In this document: positions 55,084 through 64,000 of the stretch, in pieces
Numbering within the stretch: position 1 is the stretch's first letter
Layout of the letters: every line of letters begins with the position of its first letter
Source: Venturia oleaginea
Taxonomy: Eukaryota > Ascomycota > Dothideomycetes > Venturiales > Venturiaceae
Assembly (NCBI GenBank): GCA_013176395.1
Contig: JABMLP010000012.1
Coordinates: forward strand, 62,001-126,000
DNA: 64,000 bases
Direction of reading: 5' to 3'
Made by a program: the position numbers and the translations under genes
Notes under the pieces: generated by a model
What the model was told of the DNA's origin: nothing
The model's input: the letters and a program-made list of their open reading frames with translations, nothing else
Database searches by the model: none

Positions 55084-57311
55084 TTTGATGATTGCAGGCA
55101 GTAGCGAGACGTGTGTGATAGTCGAGTTGAGACGAGTCCAATGTAAAAGTTTGAGTTAACTGAGTGATGTGAGGTTGAAGTGGAAGTCGTTGAACATATG
55201 ATATATCAAGAAAAGTGGGGGTTTGAGCTACAGAGCTACTAGATGTTTGCAGTACTAGTCATTGTTGATTGGTGATCTGGTGATGCAGACAAGTGGATAA
55301 AGGGTTCGACGCTATTGCCACATTGCTATTCTTGTCCGCCGATCTATGCTCTTTCCCGTATGACAACAATTGAGGCACTTTAGTACTGCAACACTTCTAA
55401 TTCGATGTCGACATCGATGATATCCCAACGATACTCTTTTTGGAAGATTGTCAAAAAAATCATCGCCACTGATCTCGAATTGCAGATGACAAAACCATTT
55501 CGGATGTACTTCGTTGACCAACGAATCGATGAAGCCAGTATGGCAGATAATCCTGTCGAAGGTACCAAGACGCCACAAAACGAACCCGCAATAGAAGCGG
55601 TGAGCTAAAAAAACAAAAAGAAAAACAACAACGAGAAACGGAAAGGGTACAGAACAAAGCGGGAAAAATTCTTCTCGCCGGTGCCTGTGCCTGTGCCAAA
55701 TGGAAGGCCTGCCGGTGTTTGCAACGATATGTAAAAGTAACCAAACGTCGTCACCCAATAACCCCTCATCTCTCGCCAAACTAAGCCAAGCTAGACGCAA
55801 GTGGCGTGGAGAATGCATCTAAGCTCGCTCCCGCAAGGCTCCGAACTTTTCGCTCAAGGCTGTGCAACCATAGGCAAACGAGGCTTAGAAAGCGAATGCG
55901 TGTTCTACAACCTTCTCTCAACCAATCAAATCGAAGACCGTTAGGGAGGGCCAGCGCAACGGGCCTAGCATAGCGGGCTTTAACCAAGCTAAACCAGATG
56001 CGGGAACGTTGAGAAGGTGGGGGGTGGTGAGGCTGGTACGTATGCGCTCACCGTGACCTCTACTGCCGAGGATAATTTGTGGGGCGAGATCGACTTTTCT
56101 ATTTCTCGATGCTCTTCCTGATTCTACTCGCGCTTCGTGAATATTAGTGATTGCAAGTTTCTCCACTTGATTCAATATCGATAAATTTCTTGCCATTTTT
56201 GTCAGTTAGAAATTCATCGAAAAATGAAAACGGTAAAGAACAGCTTAGGCGTTGTCGTTGAAGGGCAAGGAATTAACGCTCCCGTCGGCAGGATACACAA
56301 GTTCCTCGTCTTGCCCTTCCTTCTCATCCCCGTACCCACATCCAACACGGGAGAATTGCAGCATCGGGAAACGCGGGAATTGTCATACCAAGAAAATCAA
56401 ATCAGGCGGTGTGAAAAATAAATAAGAAAGCAAGAATGGGGAACAGCTTGAGCTCTGTCGTGGAATACAAGATATCGTCTTTCTATCCGTGATGTTGCAG
56501 TTGCAAGTGGAGAAAGTATTGAATTCCATCTGCAACAAGGAATACATGCAGGTGGGTGGATACCTGGATAACCCCGATATATCGACAGTTCCGTGATCAT
56601 GGGTCGGATGCCATGCAGAAGAAGCGTAGTTGCCGCATCGAATGCTGCACAAGAACGGACGGATGCAGCTTGACGGAGGATGGAAAAGCCGTAGTCCGAG
56701 GGCCATTGATTCGAGAGTTTTATCCATACCATAACAGTATTTGATTTCTTGAGGTCACTCCCTGGTCACATTAATTTTCGAGTGCTTTCGAGTGCAAAAA
56801 AGAAGATGCTGTTCTCTTTCAGAATCTGCAGAGGACCTCGGTCCGGTATGTGAAGAATCGGCATGTCACCCTGCGGAATTCGACTGCCACGACGGTGTAT
56901 ACTGAAGCTTCATTGTTCGATTGACCGTCGGGACGAACAGCGCAAAGCGACGTTGCCGAGGAAACGTTTAACGAGGGTGCGAAGCGAACAAAAATTGGGG
57001 CATGGCCAACAGAAAAATGCGCACGTGGCCCAATTCCAGTAATAGAATAGAAAACCGAACTGGTGTGCTGATCAGACGTTGATGAGCATTAGTCAAGTTT
57101 TGTTGTACCTTGCACCGAGAGTACCTATAATGAAACCACTCCTCCAGCCTTACGTATTCGCAGATCCATGTCGTCCGTTTCCTCCCCAACTGTGTCGCGT
57201 GCTCATTGTGTCCAGAAGTACATAAATGCCGAACGAAACCCAAGGTCGAGTGTAGAAGGTGTACGGGGAGAGAGAGTGGGTATCGAGAAGGTGAGTAGTG
57301 TAGGTGTACGT
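55084..57311. other. Long intergenic stretch (2.2 kb), no gene supported
   Basis: Open frames are short and without motifs on both strands. No repeat with clear ends and no tRNA was seen. Confidence 0.45.
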
Positions 57312-58226
57312 TCAAATAGCGGCGGCAGGAGCTGGTCTTCCAGCTGCGGGTGCGCGCTGTGGGGCATTACGGCCCCTATTCGATCGTTAGTAGGAGCTCT
57401 GTCAATTCTAATCGATGAGTTCAAGAGACTTACATGAACCTTCTGCTGAGCATACTGATAGCAATCATCGGAAGCCAGCTAGGCATCTTGGCGAATCCCC
57501 ACATGACATACGCGATCGGGACATTGGCTCCAGTGGTAGCGAAAAGACCATCAAATGGATGCCAGATACCCTCGTATGGAGCAGTGTCCAAGTACTTGGA
57601 CTTGGTGTGTAGCTCGACGATTTCGCTCGCGGTAGTATTGACCTGGTTCAATGGGATAAACCGAACAGTAGTAGCTGGCTTCGACTGGTCGGCCAACGGC
57701 GCAGGAAGCAAGACGTGTACGATTTGAGGTGGTCCAACAGACCACGAGTTACATAGAATCTGTTCCGTCTCGCAATCGATGCTGGCGAACTTGGGTGGGG
57801 AGGCTGTTGCCTCCAAGAGCACAACGGATTTCTGTCACAACTGTCAGCTTTCTCTCCTCGATGCGTTTTGTAACTGTTCCGTCTGCTTACCGTCCATTCC
57901 TTGGTGACATTCCCACATAGACCGTAGCAAGTCGTGTTCCCTCCCGTCAAAAAGATCATCCATTCTTCAGGCCCGGCTGTCTGCGTAGACGGGCTTGGTG
58001 CGACTATGCTCTGCCAGTTGGTAAGGTTCAGCTCGTGAATGACTGGCTCGGCGACAAAGGATGCGGCGGCATCAAGAGGGTCTGGAATAACGGATGGGAT
58101 GCTCGCAGCTGTAGGAAGGTATTCTTGCGCCTGCTTGAACCACCCGCGAACCTTGTCGGCGAGAGGGACCTGGTCTTGGGCGAGAGCCAGCACAGGAAGC
58201 GCGAGTATTGCTGGTGAGTAGCGCAT
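57312..58226 (-). CDS. Secretory-pathway thioredoxin-like membrane protein (conserved fungal)
   Basis: Three exons, 58226-57891, 57831-57434 and 57375-57312, give 265 residues. A signal peptide (MRYSPAILALPVLALAQ) is followed by a spacer and the conserved block NWQSIVAP...GPEEWMIFLTGGNTTCYGLC, where C-x2-C (CYGLC read as C-Y-G-L-C, spacing x3) stands in the thioredoxin active-site position. FASIDCETEQILCNSW and QIVHVLLPAPLADQS follow. Near the C-terminus IWHPFDG...PIAYVMWGFAKMPSW forms a membrane anchor, ending in an Ala/Pro/Arg tail. I believe this is a conserved fungal ER protein, sometimes labelled peptidyl-tRNA hydrolase in databases without visible support. Function unknown. Confidence 0.75.
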
Positions 58227-58853
58227 TATGGAAGATGTGTGGTGATGGAAAAGGAGGGCGATTATCTTAAGTGACGAGCGAGGCTTCGAGGTGGAGGATA
58301 GGCAGTTGGATGATCCCTACTATCGTCCAATGAGATCGAGCAATGAGTATTCTGGAAAGGCTGAGACAAAGAGTGATGATGAAGAGTTAATTAGACGTGG
58401 TTAAAGTAGAATGCAGGTCAGGAGAAGGATGTTGAAGTTATTTTTCGGTAGCAATAACGATACCACGTCTCCAATCTCCCTCACTTGTGGAGCCAGAACA
58501 TGGATGGATATCCTGCCCCTGACTCGCTCCTCGAGGTTGTCAACACCAGAAAGATGCCATTGAGTTTGAGGTTCCTCAGATCCAGATCGATATTCGCATA
58601 TCTTCTAGCAATATTCTTTTCCAAGTGTCCAAAAACTTATCCATACGCATCTTGAATTGAGGGTGTTATTCTGGAGTCAGCGATTCATTATCCAACAGCT
58701 TCAAAGAATTCGATGCTCGAGAATGCATTATGGTCGTCTACAAAATCCATCTATTCATCATGCATGCTCGCTCCAAAGTAATGCTACCCATAATAGTCAT
58801 GTCTATGCAGTATTCAAAGATCCAGTCTAAAATCGTGACCATTCCACAAAACA
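58227..58853. other. Intergenic
   Basis: About 630 bp: promoter of the thioredoxin-like gene and 3' flank of the kinase gene. Nothing else was seen. Confidence 0.4.
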
Positions 58854-61800
58854 TTAAACGTCCTTGATCCTCACAGAAGGTCGAATATCTGCTTCCACCA
58901 TCTCTATGCCAGCAAGACTAGGATACTTCTTGGAAAAGTTAGCCTCCCAGTCCTCTCCATCTTGAGCGCCTGAAGGTGGGTTAGGCGTAACTGTCCTTAA
59001 GCCCATCGGTTTCGGCGCGACATTCGGTCTGGGTCCTGTGCGATTGATTGCTGCGGGATCGAGTGATGCTGGCGCAGAATATGGTGCATACCCTGTAAGA
59101 TTGGTAACAGCTGGATTGGGCAATGCTCGTCCAGCTGTTGCGTTGTTCGAAATTGCAATGGGTTTTCGAGTAACAGGCGGCCTCGCAGAGTCCGTAAACT
59201 TCCCATACCCTTCTGCTGTTCGCGTGACTTGGACTTCATTCTGTCCCTCCAAAAGGCTCCTGACACGATGTTGGATCGCCGCGGCCTTGGTTGCAGGCGC
59301 AGGACCTCCTTGCTGTAGCCTTTGTCTGTACTCGAGTCCTGCTGCAGCCACACGTTTCTCCTCCTGACTAAGTCGGCGACGTTCGAGTTCGCGTCTGACC
59401 TCCGGAGAAAGCGACTGAGTTTCGTCTATAGCATAATCATCATCGCTGCGTCCGCCACTTGTTCCAGTAGCTTCAGATCCCGCGATGGGAGTCAATACGT
59501 GACTCGTCAAATGATCGTCTTCAGAAGGAGGGCTCATTGGGATCGGGCTCATAGGCTCTTTGATCGGCTGAGTCGCACTGGGGTGCGATGAAGTGCCATT
59601 GCTTTCAAATCTGCGGAAAGCGTCTCCAAACCTTCCTGCGATGATGTTCTTCGTACCCGAAAGTGATATGGAAGGCATACTCTTCCGATGGGAATGCGAC
59701 TTGCTGCCACTACTGCTTCTCCGACTTTTCATCTTTCCAACAATAGACAACGATTTCGGTTCATTTTCAGCCTCCATGGTGCGAAGAAAACCGACGTTGG
59801 ACGCGATGTGGTCTGGATCTTCTGGACCTTCTTCATCCGAAGAGTCATCTATTACACCAGGAGATGGCTTCATTTGGTCGGGTCGAGGTGGCAAAGGTGC
59901 TGAAGTTTTGCCTCGCGAGCCATCACGATCGCGGAGAAAGTCAATATTGGAGTCCACATACACGCTGGCAGGCCGAGGACGAGTGGCTGCAGATTTTGAC
60001 CTACTGATCGGATCGGTGAAGTCAAGTGCGTCGGGCCGTGAGGCCTCGAGAGAGGGGCGTGACGATACAGGTGCTTTGGGAATTGTCAGGTTTTGAGATT
60101 TGGTTCGATGGCGCTCGAGGATACTTGGTCTGGAACTCGTCCTCTCTGGTCGAGGAGGTAGCTCACCTTCGAAAGCTATGGTGGGCGGCCGTGGGCTCGT
60201 AGACACATCCGGTTCATCGACCAGAGCAGTTGACGGAACTCGCCAGACAGCAGGCCGCTGGCCGACATCAAACCTTTTCGGAGGGGATGGAGATGGTATT
60301 GGCGAAGTCTGTATTCCGGTAGAAACCATCATTGGCTTCTGTGGAGTTGGCTCTAGCAATACCGGGGGAGATCGCACCACACCTGTAGACTGAGAACTGT
60401 TGGGTCTCCCTTGTCTTACAAGAGCCACAGGCTTCGACACAGAATTACCTCTACTAATAGGTTGTGAGAAGACTTCGTCGGCTAGGGCATCAGTCACTCG
60501 CTTGTTCAGACTCCCCGGATTCGGGCTTGCTGCAGGTGGCGGCTGGCTGAACTCGAACTTGGCGCCCCGGTCATGCAATAATGAGAACTCGTCTAAGGAC
60601 GGAAATTTCGATGCCAGCTCATCTGCAGCTGCCGTTCTCACAGCCACATCCTTGGAATCAAGAGCTGCGAAAGGGTCGCTGCTTGCCCCTCTTGATCCAG
60701 CTGGTGTCACTTTGGAGGAGACTGTTACCGGCAATTGCTGGTTCTGCGCGGTCGGCCGCCCTCGACGCATAGGGGCAATATCAGGTATCGAGGGTGTTGT
60801 AACAGGCGCTGGAGCCACTTTCTGGATTCCTACCATTGCCGGCGAGGTCATGGACGATTCCGTTATGGAAGGTTCCTCGTAACGAAGAGCTTCGGACTGC
60901 GAGCGATTGGTATATATCTATGGCAGCTGTTAGCAGAAACTCTTAGAGCCATTATCTAACGACGTACGTCTTTGATCGGACATGGAGCATTTCGTATCCC
61001 ACAGACTTCTCGTACAACTTGGTAAATGTTTGGTCGGAGGGCAGGATTCTCGCGCAACATAGAGGCTAGGATATGATTTAGCTTGCGCGCTTCGAACAAC
61101 CAGAAGCTGCGGGACCTTACATATCAGCTTCTTCATGGCATCGGAAAAGGGAGGATAGTGTGGAAACTTGAAGGTTGCATTGAGAATGGCCATTTGTCCT
61201 TGGTCCTCGAATGGAGTGGTATAGTAGCACAACTTATACAGCAGCACCCCCAGTGCCCAGATATCGCTCTTTTCGTCAATTGGTTGTTTCCTGTAAACAT
61301 CGATCATTTCTGGACTCCGGTACTGAAGTGTAGTATGGCGCTGGATATCGTCCTCGATCAAACGGCCTTCTGCAGCATTCGTAGCCGCAGGTCTTGGAGG
61401 AGCAGTAGATCCAAAATCGCATAGCTTGTAGACCCGTGAGGGCGTGGTGGATATAAGAACGTTCTCGACTTTCAAGTCGCGGTGAAGGAGGGGAGGCTTC
61501 AGATAGTGCATACATGCGACACCTTCTGCCACGTCTGCGAAAATCTTCAAGATCTCAGGCTCTGTGAGGCGGTGCTGCAACCGTGTATTCATGAAGTCGA
61601 TCAGTCCTCCTCCTGCGCAGAATTCCATGAGCAGAAACACCTCGTACCCTCCTCCTTTCAACTGTGAAGCATGCGAGTCAATGTATGTAACGATCTTATG
61701 GTGTCCCTTCAGTTTCTTCATGGTCTCGACCTCTGTTCGCATGTTTGCCAGCTGGTCCTTGTCGGCGCATGCAACCCGCTTGAGCACTGCCGTCTCCTGC

Positions 61801-61976
61801 TCGCCTGGCATCCGTACAAGATAGACATGCGCAAATCCTCCTTCTGACAGATATCTCTCGATTACGACTCGATGCTTTCCGACTGTGACTTTGGTCCCTG
61901 GAACAAAGGTTCCTGGAGGAGCACCGGTGCCAGGAGCTTGAAAGCCGGCTGGGTTATGAAAGGGTGCGGTGGCCAT
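58854..61976 (-). CDS. Ark1/Prk1 (NAK) family serine/threonine kinase
   Basis: Three exons, 61976-61121, 61065-60968 and 60917-58854, give 1005 residues. The kinase domain (about 30-320) has YLSEGGFAHVYLV (glycine loop), ETAVLKRV (Lys), LLHRDLKVENVL (catalytic loop), KLCDFGST (DFG) and a T-loop ending TLQYRSPEMIDVY, characteristic of the NAK/Ark family. The second exon holds the C-lobe end (SSMLRENPALRPNIYQVV). The remaining 690 residues are Ser/Pro-rich and disordered, with PPLPPRPD-like proline motifs and a conserved C-terminus EDWEANFSKKYPSLAGIEMV. By family, these kinases phosphorylate Pan1, Sla1 and End3-type proteins to disassemble endocytic actin patches. Confidence 0.93.
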
Positions 61977-62859
61977 GGTGGTGGAGGGACACGATTGTGA
62001 TCATGGAGGTGGGTGGACTGGATATCGATGTGTTTGGCTACGTGGTCATAGTGGTAGGACACTTGTTGAAGCCTGGAGTTCGGGTGATTCACGATCCTCC
62101 TTAGTTTGGTTGTCTACGCGGAGTTGGTTCACGAGTGACCCAAGGCTCGCTCGTGATTCTGAGGGAACTTAGACAAAAACATCATGCGAGGACCAAGCAC
62201 CATACATTCTCCCGACTTTGGCAGTGCTGATGGCATCAAATTGGTCTTGATATCTCACGGGCGTCTACTTTTCATTGCAGAATCAAATCTATTCATGGAT
62301 CGATATCCTTCGGGTTTAATTGCCAGGAGTTTATCGATAACTATATTGAAATGGGAAACTCTCAGGTTTATGACTCCGGCTTCAAAAAGAGATCGAATGC
62401 GACATGAATTGACTGGCCTGCTGCAGCACGTTGATTTGATGGAAATGAAGCCCAGTCTTGTGCACCGTATCAAGAGAGAACAGATGCGAAGAATTTTACG
62501 TTGCCATAGTGATCATTTAGACGTAGCAAGTACTATACTGATTTTGTCCAATTAGTTCTCTCTCCTCTTTCACATCTTCATGGCTATTTTGGTCTTCTTC
62601 ATTATCAAACCTCGTTCGCTTTGCTCAAATCGAATGATCAGTCTGTTGCTCTCTTTTACTTCATACAACACCAAAAATATCTTTCTCTTTAGTTTAACAT
62701 GTTGACGTTTTAGCCGTCGACAGGAAACAAGCAATGGCTTTCGAGCCTTTCAGCCATATGACATCTGAGTGCAACGACGCCCGCTACAACCCATGCGATC
62801 CCTATCGCTCATCCTTTGACACCCGAGGGCTTCCCAGACATCAACGATCGAACGCTACT
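61977..62859. other. Intergenic
   Basis: About 880 bp containing the kinase promoter. The frame at 62184-62555 has no motif and no supporting splice structure. Confidence 0.4.
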
Positions 62860-63330
62860 TCATCCCAACCTAGCGCGTCTCATCTCTTCAGCAATCGCGA
62901 ACCAATTAAATCGTACCGGCCGCGGGAAGGGCAAATAGACAGGAATACGTTCTTCCTTCACCACAGTATCCAATCCCTCCTTCTTATACACCTCATTATT
63001 CCCCTCTTCAAAACTGTCCAAGCACTTCTCCAACACAACTTTGATGTCCTCTCCCAGCGCGGGAAATGCCAGGCTCAAAGCATAAGCCAGTTCGTGAATT
63101 GCCGGTACGTATGACTGGCAGAAGAGAGGTTCGTTATTGATATTCCGAGGATGATTGACCATTTCGACGAGTTCATGAGCCTCTTCCTTCATATCCCACG
63201 TGAGTTTTCTGAGGCTTTGTTTGGTTTTGATGTCTTTGGAGGCGGCATCTTCGAAGGCGATGGCGAGGATGTTTTGGCGGAGCTCTCGGGGTAGGAGTGG
63301 TAGTGCTGCGGTCTTCTTCCTTATCGACAT
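62860..63330 (-). CDS. Small 2EXR/F-box-like hypothetical protein (156 aa)
   Basis: A single frame from MSIRKKTAALPLLPRELRQN, where LPLLPRELRQNILAIAFE is the short motif that opens 2EXR/F-box-like fungal proteins. A Lys/Arg-rich segment and an acidic middle (ALGEDIKVVLEKCLDSFEEG) follow, with VRFNWFAIAEEMRRARLG at the C-terminus. Shorter than usual for the family, so it may be a diverged or truncated member. The start codon is the only one upstream of the motif. Confidence 0.5.
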   Translation of the reverse strand: MSIRKKTAALPLLPRELRQNILAIAFEDAASKDIKTKQSLRKLTWDMKEEAHELVEMVNHPRNINNEPLFCQSYVPAIHELAYALSLAFPALGEDIKVVLEKCLDSFEEGNNEVYKKEGLDTVVKEERIPVYLPFPRPVRFNWFAIAEEMRRARLG

Positions 63331-63735
63331 TCTGGATTGGTGGTCTTTCGTTAAGATATTGCATATACAAGATGTAAATGAATTTACTTACGTATTTGTG
63401 ATGGTTTTTGCGGAGAGCATCTCAGTAGAGTTCTTGGTTTTAGTATGCAGAATCAAGACGAACTCGAGAGTATTATTGATGCGTAAACAAACAAGGCAAC
63501 AGTGCGTAATCAAGCTAAGACAAAGTTGGTTGTGTTATACACAGTCATACGATAAACATAATCAATACCCAAAATGCCCCAGAGAACGGTATGTATACGG
63601 CCATACACACACACAAAGGTTTAACCAAAACCCTCTTCAATCATCTGAAAAACCAACTACCGATCAACAAAGAATTATTCTCCCCCCTAGTGCCTCTTGA
63701 GGCAATCCGCAAACCCTTCCTATAGGCACAAGTCC
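63331..63735. other. Intergenic
   Basis: About 400 bp between the 2EXR-like gene and the 3' end of the gene cut by the window edge. Nothing recognised. Confidence 0.4.
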
Positions 63736-64000
63736 CTAAATTTTTTCCGACTTGTCGGACTCTGCGGACTGTCGAGGACCAAGCAATTTCTCAGCCAGTC
63801 CATCGGCTGCTTTCGAGGCGAGTAAGTCTTTGCAGGCTGGGTACTTTGCGTTATCGGGATTGGAGCAGAGGATGGCGAGGGTTGCTTCTTCGTCCATGCG
63901 TTCGATGATGGTTCGAGGAGCAGGCGTATTCGAGAGGGATTTCTCGGATGGTGTATCTGGAGATATGCCGTTGGACCAGTTTTGGCAGACGGGGTAGGCC
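63736..64000 (-). CDS. 3' end of a gene cut by the window edge
   Basis: Open on the minus strand from the edge to TAG at 63736-63738, 87 residues. It reads AYPVCQNWSNGISPDTPSEK, later IIERMDEEATLAILCSNPDN, AKYPACKDLLASKAADGL and a charged tail ending ESDKSEKI. Composition and length support coding. Cysteines (VC, LC, AC) occur, but no family can be named from the fragment. The start lies outside the window. Confidence 0.5.
   Translation of the reverse strand, partial: AYPVCQNWSNGISPDTPSEKSLSNTPAPRTIIERMDEEATLAILCSNPDNAKYPACKDLLASKAADGLAEKLLGPRQSAESDKSEKI

Noticed and set aside
59593..60096. Plus-strand frame of 167 residues
   Set aside because: Antisense to the disordered tail of the Ark1-like kinase, which has clear family motifs on the other strand.

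Overview
The window is nuclear DNA of a filamentous ascomycete. Genes carry short introns (about 48 to 230 nt) with GTRNGT donors and YAG acceptors, and they encode typical fungal proteins: Rgp1, Utp7, an Ark1/Prk1-type kinase, mitochondrial OSCP, ferric reductase, and HET/NACHT and F-box proteins. The mix of families suggests Pezizomycotina, perhaps Leotiomycetes; that placement is inference from family flavour, not a search.

Layout. 0-4 kb holds a divergent pair: an AYR1-like short-chain dehydrogenase and the Rgp1 trafficking subunit. 4.8-6.0 kb is an internally deleted Fot1/pogo-type DNA transposon. 7-19 kb is a gene graveyard: a broken HET-NACHT-ankyrin gene, a broken leucine-rich gene, a broken anhydro-N-acetylmuramic acid kinase next to a broken MFS sugar transporter and a broken Zn2Cys6 regulator, and remnants of a phosphotransferase-like and an F-box gene. 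Embedded in it are an intact tiny secreted cysteine peptide and an intact secreted PEBP-like protein. 18.8-21.5 kb has two intact but uncharacterised genes. 21.9-25.7 kb has a second small secreted cysteine-rich gene and a mariner-like MITE. 25.7-27.6 kb is a ferric reductase, followed by 3.4 kb without a recognisable gene. 31-36.6 kb has a Nudix hydrolase, a nested palindromic repeat, a large disordered protein and the OSCP subunit of ATP synthase. 37.7-43.5 kb has a trans-enoyl-reductase-like MDR enzyme, Utp7 and an M20 amidohydrolase.

43.6-49.5 kb is the most coherent block: myo-inositol oxygenase, an aldo-keto reductase, a zinc sorbitol/L-idonate-type dehydrogenase and a gluconate-5-dehydrogenase-type SDR, arranged as two divergent pairs. 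Together they could run myo-inositol to D-glucuronate and onward through the reductive fungal glucuronate route to D-gluconate. 50-54 kb is another decayed stretch with a MITE. 54.4-58.2 kb carries an 8-cysteine secreted protein and a secretory-pathway thioredoxin-like protein. 58.9-62 kb is the Ark1/Prk1-like kinase. The right end has a small 2EXR/F-box-like gene and a gene cut by the window edge.

Three secreted cysteine-rich genes (58, 102 and 152 residues) are split by introns, so they appear only when exons are joined by hand. Many genes show a sense-strand polarity: C-rich codons in the 5' part, switching abruptly to G/T-rich codons in the 3' part.
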